Under the pieces are notes generated by a model. That model was not told the origin of the DNA and searched no databases. It saw nothing but the letters and a program-made list of their open reading frames with translations. Source: Nemertoderma westbladi (Eukaryota; Xenacoelomorpha; Nemertodermatida; Nemertodermatidae). From it: a stretch of 31,888 nucleotides of DNA. The position numbers were made by a program, and so were the translations under genes. Within the stretch, counting starts at the first letter, position 1. The number at the start of each line of letters is the position of its first letter. Shown in pieces: positions 18,611-31,080 of the stretch. The DNA is taken from contig JAUCBJ010003113.1 in NCBI GenBank assembly GCA_032718475.1, positions 1 to 31,888 of the forward strand, read 5' to 3'.

Positions 18611-19136
18611 CCAAATTTATGGCACTGGGGTTAAATTCCTCTCTAGTAATCCCATCAAAGGATCCAGGCTTTATCGTAATTGCACCTTTTCCATTATTGG
18701 CTCCAATTGTCTTTTTGAAGATAATTTTACTCTTTTTGAGGGAACTCGCTTCCGTTTGGACGGGTTCCGATATGTCGATGGAAGGTTCCGGTTTGACGAA
18801 CGTTTCTGATGTTTCTGTGTCTGACGAGTGCAGAACGGGAGATGGATGAGTTGGCGATTCAGAATGACCTGAAGTGGACAGGTCTATCAAGTTTCTGTCG
18901 ATATCTCCTTGAATTATTCCGTCAGTCGACGTTCGTTTCTGCGACATATTTTCTTTCATCCCATTTCCCTTCTTTGCGCCTGCCAGTGGTTTGTGTTTAG
19001 GTATCGATTGCAGGCCGAGCGATTCTTTCCGGTTTGTTCGGATGGCGATCGACTGCCTCATTCTATGAAGAGGAGAGTTTGCCGATCCGTGGCTCTTACC
19101 GGCCGCGAGTTTTGCCGCTCCCGCTGTCAACATCAT
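18611..19136 (-). pseudogene. Right-arm fragment of the protease-type LINE ORF1
   Basis: Codons 1-175 of the ORF1 described at 6911, with five amino-acid differences (for example AAGKSH for AASKSH). The open frame runs on to 18513 and picks up about 32 residues from the BEL/Pao remnant, so it reads as a 207-codon chimaera. The protease domain itself, which begins later in ORF1, is absent. It has no catalytic residues and is unlikely to be functional. Confidence 0.85.
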
Positions 19137-19389
19137 TCCTACAGGTTGTGTGTATTCCTTGACTTAATCTTGGGGGATCTTCTTAGTCGAAGGAGGGGGT
19201 AATGGCTTGAAGGGCAACCCGGAGAACCGGTGCCAACTCAAACTTACGGTACGGTTACAGTTAAAATTATCACGAAAGTTAAGAGCAGTTTTTCGTATTT
19301 CAGCAGTTCAGTTCAGCTACGGTACGGATGCAATGTGCTGTGACCTCTAGCTACTCAAGATTATCCTCAAGAACAAAGATAATGTCAGA

Positions 19390-20020
19390 TTTACCACGTC
19401 AAAACCCAGTAAACAGAGTTACTGGGTTTCCAGCAGTTTGAGATACTGGGTTTTGACGTGGGATTTCCCGAATGCAGATATGCCAAACCAAAACCCAGTA
19501 ACTCCGGCAACGCAACAGACGTAGACAAATAATTAAATGTTCTAGAATATTATATTCTAGAATGTTGCCTCTTTGTTTTCGCTAACCGTTGGTGAAGGAA
19601 GTCAGAGTTACTGGGTTTTGGCGAAGGGACTTGTCAGTTACTTGGTTTTGGCATGTGAAAGGTAACTGATTGGAAAAGTTAAATGCTAGTTTACTGGGTT
19701 TTGGTGTGGGCAAATTAGTTACTGTGTTTTGAAATGGGAATCGTGACGTTACTGGGTATTGATGCATGAAAAATCACAATTATTTTGTTTTCTACCATAC
19801 CAAAACCGTGTAAGTCGATTTATATGAATAGTAAGGAATAAATAAATAAAAAAAGTTTTGGCACTAATATACAGTATACTAAGTACAATTTGTAAAGGTA
19901 CACAAAATTATAACTCATTAAATTAAATTTTAACCAAATGCCAGCTGTTTAAAGTCCAAAAACTTTAAACGCGATTATCTCGAAAAGTCAAAAAATGTAC
20001 TTACTGGGTTTTGGTTTGGA
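19390..20020. promoter_or_regulatory. Right-arm CCCAGTAAC motif cluster and palindromes
   Basis: Mirror copy of 6023-6653. It includes the 18-bp inverted repeat CCACGTCAAAACCCAGTA and its complement (19396-19463) and the TTCTAGAA pair at 19540-19562. The motif copies are preserved with few changes. Confidence 0.7.
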
Positions 20021-20160
20021 GCTGCCGACTTGTTTACACATTTCTCTCTGTGTAGGTTGACTTACCTTATCTATTAATAGGGTATTCATAGTTATTATTT
20101 CTCTACTAGTTGGTTAACATTTATTCCTATGTGCTAACTCTGATTGTTGCTCTTCTAATT

Positions 20161-20430
20161 CTAATAACTCGTTCTGTTCCCTAATAAGTGCTTTCTTTGC
20201 CACATATTCTTTCTCTCTATTTCATTCTGTTTAATTGGTATCAATTCTCTCGCCCTCGCTTCCTCATTCCTTAAGGGCACGTGTTTGTCCATACATTTGA
20301 CTATTAAGCTTATGTACCTCTTCTGAGGAATTGGTTCAACAGAATGGCTTGAATTTTGGAGGGGAATTAATTTTGCATGTGTCTCAGACTTTTGGTTTGC
20401 AGAATAAATAAAAAAATGTATTGTGATCAC
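20161..20430 (-). pseudogene. Right-arm copy of coiled-coil-like ORF remnant
   Basis: Matches the last 75 codons of the left-arm ORF at 5530-5886. The first 14 residues differ because of an indel. The neighbouring open frame with LELEEQQSELAH is also present toward 20120. Same uncertain status as the left copy. Confidence 0.3.
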
Positions 20431-20814
20431 CAGAAATTTTCAAAGTGAAAAATGTTATTATTGTAAAAAGTGAAAAAAACTCGTATTTTGGCCGTTTTTT
20501 GTGATGTAACTTTTTCAATTTCTAACCCACATGTCTAAATGTGCTACCACCTATAAAGGATTAGTAGAAGAACATCTACTGAAAATTTCATGCAATTTGG
20601 TTCAAATAGTTCCAGTAGTTCCAGATAAACAGGTACATGAGTGAAAAATAAAAACGAAAAATAAAATTCTGAGATAAATCCATTTAAAGTTTTCAAACCT
20701 TCCCACCATTTTATGTTAAATGGAGGGATAATTCAAATTGTATTGAAAAAATAAGGAAGAATACTTCTTAACTAAAATTTTCGATATGGGGGTTTTCTGG
20801 GGTGGTGATTGCAT

Positions 20815-21125
20815 TTCCGATGTCAGTTTTGACGTTTGATGAATTCCAGACTGTCAGTCTGTCTGTCTACCGAACTGAAATTTAGGTTAGGGTGGTTTTC
20901 CTGGTCGGTGATTTCAATACCAATGTTAGTTTTCACGTTTGAAGAATTCCAGACTGTCTAACTGTCAGACTGTCTGTTTATCAAACAATCTGTCCGTCTG
21001 TCAGTCGAAATTTAGGAAAGGACACAACATCGCAAAAAATGTAGTTAGAGGGGTTTTCCTGGACGGCGATTCCATTTCTGTGACTGGGTAAGATTTAGTA
21101 CGCGTCACCTGACTGCTGGTCTGCT
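20815..21125. repeat. Right-arm copies of the 105-bp direct repeats
   Basis: Mirror of 4966-5275: GAATTCCAGACTGTC blocks at about 20860 and 20944 with CTGTCTGTC runs between them. Sequence from here to 21484 corresponds to left-arm 4593-4965 and has no recognised gene. Confidence 0.65.
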
Positions 21126-21693
21126 GGGCTAGTGTCCTTTTGGCTGAAAGCTGTTGGGGAAAAATAACAGAGGTTGTGTTCCTCAATGTTAATGTTCCAA
21201 ATGATAATAGCACAGAATTAGTTACAGTATGTGATTGAAATCGCAATACAGAATAACAGCAGATATACAATTGATGTTAGTTGACGTAGTGACGGTCAAA
21301 AACTATAACCGATCTGCAACTCTGTGACTGTGATTAATGAACTGACTGGTAAATCAGTAACACAGAATAACTATATGATTGATACGCATAGATATTGGTT
21401 TCACCTCTTACTCTACTTGGCCTTCTGTACCCAATGGATGCTTTCCTATCTCTGTTCACGTGCTCCCCTGCCCGCTATTGGCTTATATAGCTTATTGCAG
21501 GTCCCTCAAACCAGCCGTCTGCCATAGACCATAGACATAGTCTGCAGTACTGCAGTATGCAACTATAGCTCAGTAGTAGTTAGATAGGCCTACCCTAATC
21601 AACTGACCCATACATCAGACTTTAGACCTTAAGACTTTAAACCAGTTACTATACCGGTACTATACGCTTCCCGTCCCGTACGCGTACCCTATT

Positions 21694-22275
21694 ATGTCTG
21701 TCGCGTGGAAAGACGTCGGACCAACTCTGATGGAAACGTTAGAACAAATAAAAAAAGATACTGCCTTGATCCCGATAATCGTGCAACAATTAGTTGAAAC
21801 ACGCACCGAAAACCACCAGCTTAAACTTTAAAACGACTCCCTTATGCAATACATCCGACGCTACAATGTACTTATTCATGCGGTTCCGGAATCAATAACT
21901 GTAGAAGAAGAAAGAGGCAAAGTTCAGAAAGTTGTGGAACAACTAGGTATAACATTCGAAAGCGTAGATGTATTCCACCGCTTAGGACCGAAACCGAGTA
22001 GGCCTATATCAAACGATTCGGATGGGACTGCAGTAGGCCAGTCATCTCAATTAAAGGCCAAACTACGTCCTATTCTGATCAAATTCTTAGGTCATCGCCA
22101 CCGCCTGTCCGCTTTAATGAACCAACGCAAAATTGAGCCCGCTTACGTGTCTGACCATCTAACACCATGACGTGCCACTATCTTACGCCAACTAAGAGAG
22201 TATAAAAATAAAAATCCAGGATCGATACACGCAGCCTATTCCCGTAATGGCGAAGTCTATATGAAGAAGACATAA
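21694..22275 (+). pseudogene. LINE ORF1: L1-ORF1p-like RNA-binding protein
   Basis: The frame starts at ATG 21694 (MSVAWKDVGPTLMETLEQI). It has a short helical coiled-coil segment, then the RRM-type core (YIRRYNVLIHAVPES, VFHRLGPKP, RPILIKFLGHRHR) and a C-terminal part to a TAA at 22273-22275. This is the layout of transposase_22/L1 ORF1 proteins, which trimerise and coat element RNA. In-frame stops occur at 21835 (TAA) and about 22168 (TGA), so it is not translatable as one protein now. An insertion-like polar stretch (SNDSDGTAVGQSSQ) sits in the RRM. Confidence 0.75.
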
Positions 22276-23284
22276 TCTTCTCGACCGCTGCACGTAGTCG
22301 ACGAGAATACTGCCAATTCCATAGTTGGCGTCGCACCCAAACCAAGTATAGAGCAGTCTATCCTCGATCTTCTCCACCAACCAGTTGATCCGAATACCTA
22401 CCATCAAGTATCAGAAAGAAGAACCAGTCGTCGGAATGCGAACGTACGTTCCGGCTCGCAATCGATGGCGGATACTTCGAATAGTAACGACGCTGTCAAC
22501 AACCGATATAACTACTTATCATCCTAGTATGGGGATTGGCTCGCCATACCCATGTTATCTGTATGAACCCACCCAGTTACCGTCAAACCGGGTCACCCTG
22601 GTCAATGGTTCTGACCCGTTTTCTTAAAACCTGTAACGAGGAATTATTGGTGATGGTCATTCTGTTTATTAGCCCATTTCTTTCTTGAGATCGACCACTT
22701 AAAGCTTAGCTTAATTTTTCAAAATATTGATACATATAACAACTCTAGACGATTTTTTTTTTCTTTTTGCAAGTATGTCGTTGAGATATGTTTTCTTTTT
22801 ATCTTATATTTCAGACTTTTTTCAATGCCCGTCACTAGTTGGTATGTAATTGGCTGTCTCATTATATAGTCTCATAAACTTAAAATGGATATTCAATTCT
22901 ATCTACTTCAACTGGATCCGCAGTTTTACAAAAAAAAATTTTCGTTTTCTTTTTTGAAAGTATATATAATAATTCATTGAGATACGTTATTTTGTTTATC
23001 TTATCCCTCAGTTTCTTTTTTCAAAATATGACATATATATTATTGGTATAGAAACTTAAAACTAGATACTCAAATCCATTCTAATTTAGATCCACAGTTT
23101 CCTTTCCTTTCGCAAGTATATAATTTATTCATTGAGTTATGTTTTTTGCTTATCCTATCCTTCATATGGAATCACCCATATATTTTCCAAAATATGATAT
23201 ATATTACTGGTATATGTAATTGGCACTTTCCAAAATATGATATATTATTTGTTCTTTAGGTAAAAGAATATTACTTATTCATTA
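22276..23284. repeat. ORF1-ORF2 spacer with diverged 160-190 bp tandem repeats
   Basis: After about 350 bp without coding signal, three related T-rich units follow. They are marked by (G/C)AAGTAT.....TTCATTGAGATA(C/T)GTT then CTTATC at 22769, 22957 and 23116, and by TTTCAAAATATGA(C/T)ATATA near 22719, 23019 and 23188. A 1-kb spacer is long for a LINE. The repeats could be an internal promoter, or ORF1 and ORF2 could come from two joined elements. Confidence 0.6.
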
Positions 23285-24679
23285 TTGGGTTTTTTAGTTT
23301 TTTACCCTTTCAAATATATATGGGTACAGTCTAATCTATCTATTATTATAGCTATAAATTTGTATATTATATGTCCCCCCGTTCCACCTTCTTGTTCATT
23401 CTGTTTCTCGGTAGTATCCCCGTCTGATTTATTGCTAAATTGCTCAATTTGTAAAAACACTTTCCACTTCCCGTGCGGGACCTGTCTTGATTTATCTGAT
23501 CTCTCCATATCGAAATCTGACCTCTCCATCACAACCTATTGTATTCACTGCTACTCTGATTTATTTCCCTTTGCTAATGATATATTCCCATCTAATGACG
23601 ACAACAATAATGACAATACCGACTTCACAGATTCAAATAACCATTTTCATTCGATTGACCCAGACAGTAATTTACTTTCTACAATTAACAGCTCTGACTA
23701 CTATAATCAAGACTCATTCAATACCCTAGTAGACCAACAGACCAGTAACAAGAAGCAACTATCCGTCTTCCACCTAAACTGCAGAAGTCTCCGGAAAAAC
23801 TTTCAGGATACAACAACTCATTTAGATTTACTTATTAAACAGTTTGACATATTAACTTTTACAGAGACATTTCTTACTGACGAAACAGACCTCTCTTTAA
23901 CTAAACTTGACGGATACAGTGGACCTCTCACAAATAATAGACTATACGGGAAATTGGACAGGGGCGGAACCGCAATCTATATCAAAGACGGACTACAATA
24001 TTCTATACAGACAAAATTTAATTTGGATGGATGTGAATCTTCTTGGGTACTACTGAAACCAGGCGGAGTAAACAACACTAACAGAAAACCATTACTCATA
24101 GGAACAATTTACCGTCCAGATACTTGCCCAGAAGTTAAATTCTTAGACGAATTAAACCGCAATCTTAACATTATGTCTGATCTTAAATACGATACAATTA
24201 TTACAGGTGATATAAACATCGATTCCTTAAAACATAACTTATCAACGAAAAACTACAATAACATATTACACACATACGGGTTTCAACAGATAATTAAGCA
24301 GGCAACGAGAATCACTCTATATTCAAAATCACTGATCGACCACATATCCACAAATATTACCGACAAGTTCGTTTCCGCCGGAGTTTTCCTGACTCAAATA
24401 GGTACCACGGATCACTTGGCCACCTTTATTTTAATTAATGATTTTGATTCCTACCTAACCTCATCTGAACCAAAACGTACTACATTCGATTACACAAAAT
24501 TCAACCAAAAAAGTTTTTTAGCGGATCTTCAAAACAAAAATAACTGGACTTATAACGAAGATGTAATAGCAAACGAAGATAAATTTTCAATTTTTTATGA
24601 AAACTTCAACTCATTGTGCACTAAACACTTACCAAAAAGGAAATTAAAACAAAATTTATTCCCAAAAAGCCATGGATGA
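23285..24679 (+). pseudogene. LINE ORF2, part 1: PHD-like finger and endonuclease
   Basis: The long frame (464 codons) opens in AT-rich leader sequence; the true start is unclear. A zinc-finger of PHD type follows: CSFC, CSIC, HFPC and CIHC pairs across residues 36-90. After an Asn/Asp-rich linker comes the APE endonuclease with LNCRSL, FTETFL, GTIYRPD, TGDINID, SLIDHIS and TTDHLATF, so its active-site residues are in place. It ends in a frameshift at about 24676. PHD fingers are known in proteins of CR1/L2-group LINEs, which fits the RT. Confidence 0.85.
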
Positions 24680-26637
24680 CCACAAATCTAGTAAAATGTG
24701 TAATAAAAAAAAATAATTTATACGCTGCGTTAATGTCAAACCCATCTAACTTAAAATTATCGCAATACTCCTGCTATAGAAATAAATTAACAAAAACACT
24801 TCGTGCTGCAGAAAAAAACTTTTATGAAAATGAATTTATTAAAAACAGAAATTGCTCGAATAAAAAGTGGAAAACCATAAACTCAGCTCTACATCGATCA
24901 AAAAAGTTATCTAGCCCAATCAAAATTAAAACAGACCCATCCGGTAGAACCACGAGTGATAGTGCATTAATTGCCGATATTTTTAATTCTCATTTTTCAT
25001 CTATAGGACCTCAACTTGCCAAACAAAATTTTCAACAAAATTCCAAAATCTAATAGACAACCAACTCGCTTCATTAAAAATAGTAAATATAATTCCTTTT
25101 CTCTTTTAGAACCATGTGAAATAGAAATTGTTTATTTTTTACTTGACATAGACAATAATGTATCTACTTATGATGAATTTCCCGTTTCACTGGTTAAATT
25201 AGCAGCACACATAATAGCTCCACACCTCACATATTTAATTAAATTATCTATTTTAAATGGATTGTATCCGCAAATTCTAAAAAAGGCTAAAATAATACCT
25301 ATTTATAAGTCAGGTGATCCGACAGACAAAAATAATTACCGTCCAATTTCAATTTTACCAATCTTCACTAAAATCTATGAAAGACTAATTAATACTCAAT
25401 TAATGGCATACTTAAATAAATATTCCCTACTTTCTTCAGCTCAACACGGATTCCGTAAACAAATTACCACTACTGACGCCATACTAACCATTACTGAACA
25501 ATTGCAAGAAACTCTGGACAACCAAAGCTCCGCCTGTCTTATTTCAGTAGACCTTAAGAAAGCATTCGACACCCTTGACCACGACATACTTTTAAAAAAA
25601 CTAGACTGTTACGGCATACGCGGACTCCCACATCAATTAATATGCAGTTTTTTAAACAATAGAACACAGGTCGTACACATTGACGGCACTACATCTGCAA
25701 CAACTAGCTCACCTTGTGGAACTCCTCAGGGAGCCATACTCAGTCCCACATTATTCTTACTCTACATAAATGACTTACCGAATTGCACTAAATTACTGAC
25801 AACACTCTTCGCTGACGATACGACATTACTTTACTGCAATAACAATACCAATACGTTTATTTCAACTGTTAACACAGAACTCGAGAAACTACACGACTGG
25901 CTTAGACAACAAACTATCATTAAATTTAAAAAAAACTGAGTATATCGTATTCCACAACTCTAGACAACCACAGATTCCTACGGTTAATATACAGTCCACC
26001 CCGCTGCCACAAAAAATAGCTTCTAAATTTTTAGGTATTTACATAGATAATAAAATTAACTGGAAATTACACTGTGAATATATTTTATCCAAAATCTCAA
26101 AACTTACAGGAATATTTTTCAAATTAAGGCACATTCTCCCATTACACATACTAAGAACATTATGCTTTGCGCTAGTCCACCCACATCTATTGTACGGCTT
26201 AGTTTTATGGGGAAACAGCTACGATATTTATACCAACAAAATTAAAACTAAAGTTAACAAAATAATTAGAGCAATAACTTTTAACCACTTCCGAGAACAT
26301 GCGGCCCCGATATACAAATCTCTAAATATTTTGCCATTTAATAAACTTTTTGAATTGGAGACCGCAAAGTTCATGTTCGACATCAAAAATAGAACCAAAA
26401 CTGAAGCTCTAGTAAATATTTTTAAAGCCACATCCTCAATACACCACTACAATACCCGTTCTGCGTCAGCACAAAATTTTTGTTATTCCCCGAGTTCGGT
26501 TACAAATTTCCCAACAATCACTAAAATTTACTGGACCTAAAATTTGGAACGATCTACCACTCGAAATTAAAACCTCAAAAAATAAAGTTATGTTCACTTC
26601 TCGTTTAAAAAAACTATATTTGGAATCACTTCTATAA
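24676..26637 (+). pseudogene. LINE ORF2, part 2: reverse transcriptase and C-terminus
   Basis: Frames follow in order with shifts near 24676, 25030, 25920 and 26470. RT blocks are complete: IIPIYKSGDPTDKNNYRPIS, AQHGFRK, SVDLKKAFDTLDHDIL, GTPQGAILSPTLFLLYINDL and FADDTTLL (25808-25819). All catalytic Asp are kept. The thumb and C-terminus include SKFLGIYID, LLYGLVLWG and YNTRS, and end in TGPKIWNDLPLEIK, the final motif of CR1/L2-type LINEs. The stop is TAA at 26635-26637. Only four frameshifts break an otherwise full-length protein. Confidence 0.88.
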
Positions 26638-27167
26638 TGTCCTCCCTAAAGCTGTTACCTGTCACATCCCCAAAAATATCCGATGGCCAAAACTTCATAG
26701 GTTTCACCTCCATACTCAGCTTTTATTACAGTAGGCTATTAATAATAATATGAAAACTACAGTTTTAAACTTCTTGCTATCCTATCCACAGTACCTACGC
26801 TCCTTTTAGGAATCTACTATCCCACTATATAGATACTGTATCTAGCCAGATTCCCGCACATTTCTGTCATATCCAACTGTATATATATAAGTTTTATTTA
26901 AAATTTGATACTACCGAGATTCCCCCCCCCCCCTCCTCTTTTTTCGCTTATTTCTATCAATGTAACCCAATAGCTTAAGATTAAACGCCCGGTTGCTAGC
27001 TATACTAGCACTGCTACAGCTAAGCAACCGGGTGGTCTCATTATTCACCCTACCAGTATTATTTCCAATTACACTGTATCTTCTGTTTATTGGTGTTGGG
27101 GTGCTACATATTAAAGCTATTCTTATTATTGATTGGTAATAACAATGGACCGGGCCATCCCGGATTG
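26638..27167 (+). other. LINE 3' UTR with hairpins
   Basis: AT-rich 3' UTR. A strong stem CCCGGTTGCT/AGCAACCGGG spans 26988-27032, and a small terminal stem CCGGG/CCCGG (27150-27163) lies just before the end. A run of 13 C starts at 26922. 3' stem-loops are the usual recognition site for the element's own RT in LINEs of this group. Confidence 0.6.
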
Positions 27168-27172
27168 ATATA

Positions 27173-29120
27173 CTAATTGTCACTTTGGCACTCCCTGTGA
27201 GTGTTTCCCCCTGCCGCTAGCCTTTACTAGCTGTGTTCTCCCTCTGAGGTGGTTTGACCTCTCACCTCTCTCTGTGGCTTTGGGGCCTGTATCGCCCCCC
27301 CCCCCCCCCCGAGTTGGTTATGAGGCGAGATTATTATTGGTAATCTCGTATCGCCAACTATATTGGTAAAATGCCACTGGTCCCATTTTCGGGTGGATAA
27401 TGTAAGGGAATTGAATCCGCTTACACCCCCCCCCCCCCCCCCCATGCTATCTTCCCAGTACGAAGATAGCATCAATCTTAAGTGCGCTTCAATTCCGCTG
27501 GAACCCAATCTAATATCGGGTGTGGGGTGGAGTTCTTTTCTCGGGGTCGGCTTCCCAGACCGCCCCCCCCCCCCTGGGTGTGTTATTACTACCCTTCCTT
27601 GGTGCAATCGCGAGCTATGTTGCACCAAGGTATCTGGTGTCTCTGTTTGAGACAATTGTGCTTACTCTCCACACAATTTTCTTCAACCTCACTCTAATCT
27701 TCCTCATGGACCTTGCTGTCCCTTACTCTCACTTCGGTCCCTTGGGACTCTTCCCCTCTCACTGCTCACTCCCCACATTTGAATTGCACTTCTTTCACTT
27801 CCTCACGCGCCAACACCTCCTCTCCATACTTCCCCGTTTCCCTTGTACTCAACTGATATCTTACTCCACCTACCCCTGACGAGCCTCACCCTCCCCTTTT
27901 GTGCCGCCGCACTCAAGAAGCGTGATTCGTCTAGTGTCTCGTCCTCCTGTCGTAGTCAATTGGTCCCCAGTCCCAGTAGCTAATTGGAAAAGGTTATATA
28001 TGACTATAATACTTAGATTGATTATATATTGATTATTCGATTATCTACATACGTACCATACTAATTGCACTTTAATTATTTGCAGTTAGGAGTTCGTATT
28101 TTATCCTACATGTGGTACCTTCCAGGCACACCCACATCTCTGTCCCTGAGTTCTAGTTCTCTCCTCCCGTCTTTGGGAACCATCTAAGTTCTTTGCCCCT
28201 GTCATCGTCTTGTCTGGGCCGCTTCCTTCCCTTCGGCTTGTCCTCCCTGAGACTCCTCATTCTTGCCGTTACCGTTTTACTAAGCCCCGTCGTTGGTTCT
28301 TTGGGCGCTGGTGTTATCAACTCCCGGTAACACTTTGCAGGTGGTCCCTCCGAGTGTCCCTCCTGCTTCCCCCTGGTAGCGTCCCACAGGATCATTTTTA
28401 TCGCCCGCGGCACGTGTTCCACCAGAAAGTCCCTGAACTCGACCCTGTCTCTGGCGACCATCTATCCAAGTATCTCTGAGTTTTGATGACTCCTCCATAC
28501 GATGCCGCTGTCGCTACCTCCTGATATGTGAATGGCAGTCTCCTCTTGATAAATAATCGCCCTCAGTGCCCACAACTTCTAACTTCTACGGTACTATGTA
28601 CCCTACTACTACTTCTATGGTATACCTACATACCATACCCTTTACTCTCTTACTACTGGCCTCCCCCTCAATATGTGCGCTGGCGTTAAAGCCCCCGATG
28701 ACCCCCGGTAATTCTTCGGTACGCATAATGGCTAACCATTTAATGCCCCCTCGCACTCTGCCACCCCCATGTGCGTGTCATCGCTGCCTTCTCCGTTCTT
28801 GGTCTAGTCTTCCCACATCCTCTCCCTTTCCACCTTGTCTTCTTACTCGATCTCCTCCCCATCGGTATGTGTCTGTTCCGGACAAGTTTGACCACAAACA
28901 CGTGCCCTTAATTCCGCTTCCTCCTTGTTTTAATTTCTCTCTGCTCTCTCTCATACTACATGTCTAACATCTATGTTACATGTATACTCTATATTCTATG
29001 TATATCATATGATGGTTTATGTGTTAATAATAATAAATTTACTTATTATAAATTCATATGCCCACAGTTACTCACATAATTTTTTATGGGCCCACTCTTG
29101 TCGCAATCACTAATTCTTGT
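27173..29120. other. Right-arm hairpin region with oligo-C tracts
   Basis: Mirror of left-arm 2670-4587. C runs of 16 (27295-27310), 18 (27426-27443) and 12 (27563-27574) replace the G runs of 13, 16 and 13. All listed hairpin stems are present; the loop of TATGGTAT/ATACCATA (about 28617) differs by one base. A 10-bp insertion near 28245 relative to the left arm changes the frame of the conserved ORF. Confidence 0.7.
28153..28461 (-). CDS. Right-arm copy of the unrecognised basic ORF
   Basis: 102 codons starting MVARDRVEFRDFL, as in the left arm. After the 10-bp difference it continues MRSLREDKPKGRKRPRQDDD and stops after GGEN. The basic, NLS-like end looks more protein-like than the left version. 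Function is unknown and coding status unproven. Confidence 0.25.
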   Translation of the reverse strand: MVARDRVEFRDFLVEHVPRAIKMILWDATRGKQEGHSEGPPAKCYRELITPAPKEPTTGLSKTVTARMRSLREDKPKGRKRPRQDDDRGKELRWFPKTGGEN

Positions 29121-29490
29121 TTCATCAACCAATCATAATCCAAAAAAAGTTTCGGCCCCATGTATGAAACAGTTCAAATATATATAAGTTTATTGAAGAG
29201 GTTAAAATATGAATGGAACATAAATACAGACACCAAAAGCAAACGAAAAATACTGTAAAATTGGCCACAAACCAAAAATAACCAATAAACAAAAAAAAAA
29301 CTAAAAATAAGTCTAAAACTAAAAAATAAACCAAATAACCAAAAATGAACAGCAATAGTCATATACATGATACATGTAATATCTTCGTCATTACATAATT
29401 ATATATCGGGGCATCAAGTCAAACTGGTTAAACACTGATAAAAACATATATAATTATAAACAAGCTGCGTCTCTGCGTACTACTGTATAC

Positions 29491-31080
29491 ATTATAAACT
29501 ATAAACACTAAAGTCTATACTGTAGAACTACTTTAAACACTAAAGTTATGAACTGTAGATTTAATTAAACACCAAAGTTATGAACTCTAGATTTAATTAA
29601 ACACCAAAGTTATGAACTGTAGATTTAATTAAACACCAAAGTTATGAACTGTAGATTTAATTAAACACTAAAGTTATAAACTGTAGATTTAATTAATTAA
29701 ACACCAAGTGATTAAACACCAAGTTCATCTGCATGAACTGTAGATTAATGAACCATTTTAAACAGCAAAGTTTTAAACTGTAGATTAATGAACCATTTTA
29801 AACAGCAAAGTTATAAACTGTAGATTAATGAACCATTTTAAACACCAAAGTTATAAACTGTAGATTTAATTAATTAAACACCAAAGTTATGAATTGTAGA
29901 TTTATTAAACACCAAAGTTATGAATTGTAGATTTAATTAAACACCAAGTTATTAACTGTAGATTAATGAACCATTTTAAACAGCAAAGTTATAAACTGTA
30001 GATTAATGAACCATTTTAAACAGCAAAGTTATAAACTGTAGATTAATGAACCATTTTAAACAGCAAAGTTATAAACTGTAGATTTAATTAATTAAACACC
30101 AAAGTTATGAACTGTAGATTTAATTAAACACCAAAGTTATGAACTGTAGATTTAATTAAACACCAAAGTTATGAACTGTAGATTTAATTAAACACCAAAG
30201 TTATGAACTGTAGATTTAATTAAACACCAAAGTTATAAACTGTAGATTTAATTAAACACCAAAGTTATGAACTGTAGATTTAATTAAACACCAAAGTTAT
30301 GAACTGTAGATTTAATTAAACACCAAGTTATTAACTGTAGATTAATGAACCATTTTAAACAGCAAAGTTATAAACTGTAGATTAATGAACCATTTTAAAC
30401 AACAAAGTTATAAACTGTAGATTAATGAACCATTTTATACAGCAAAGTTATAAACTGTAGATTAATGAACCATTTTAAACACCAAAGTTATAAACTGTAG
30501 ATTTAATTAATTAAACACCAAGTTATTAACTGTAGATTAATGAACCATTTTAAACAGCAAAGTTATAAACTGTAGATTAATGAACCAATTTAAACAGCAA
30601 AGTTATAAACTGTAGATTTAATTAATTAAACACCAAGTTATTAACTGTAGATTAATGAACCATTTTAAACAGCAAAGTTATAAACTGTAGATTAATGAAC
30701 CATTTTAAACAGCAAAGTTATAAACTGTAGATTAATGAACCATTTTATACAGCAAAGTTATAAACTGTAGATTAATGAACCATTTTAAACACCAAAGTTA
30801 TAAACTGTAGATTTAATTAATTAAACACCAAGTTATTAACTGTAGATTAATGAACCATTTTAAACAGCAAAGTTATAAACTGTAGATTAATGAACCAATT
30901 TAAACAGCAAAGTTATAAACTGTAGATTAATGAACCATTTTAAACAGCAAAGTTATAAACTGTAGATTAATGAACCATTTTATACAGCAAAGTTATAAAC
31001 TGTAGATTAATGAACCATTTTAAACAGCAAAGTTATAAACTGTAGATTAATGAACCAATTTAAACACCAAAGCTCTACAC
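29491..31080. repeat. 32/40-bp minisatellite, right arm
   Basis: Reverse-oriented array of the same two unit types as 1236-2297, with roughly 40 units. The extra length is mostly in 40-bp-type blocks containing GTAGATTAATGAACCATTTT, including a repeated multi-unit block at about 30430-30900. An irregular junction lies at 29697-29740. 29121-29490 is the mirror of the T-rich stretch and holds no gene. Confidence 0.95.

Larger units (their letters stand above)
21485..27172 (+). mobile_element. CR1/L2-like LINE inserted in the right arm
   Basis: The left arm gives the empty site (TATAT at 4588-4592). In the right arm, 5678 bp (21490-27167) are inserted between two ATATA copies (21485-21489 and 27168-27172), a 5-bp target duplication. 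The insert holds a 5' leader, an L1-ORF1p-like ORF1 (21694-22275), a 1-kb spacer with repeats, ORF2 (23285-26637) and a 3' UTR with a hairpin. It ends ...CCGGGCCATCCCGGATTG with no poly(A). It entered after the arms were duplicated, yet has already gained several frameshifts. Confidence 0.88.

Noticed and set aside
27190-28967. Several plus-strand Pro/Ser/Leu-rich ORFs (also left arm minus strand)
   Set aside because: They arise from pyrimidine-rich DNA, run through the oligo-C tracts and are not kept between arms.
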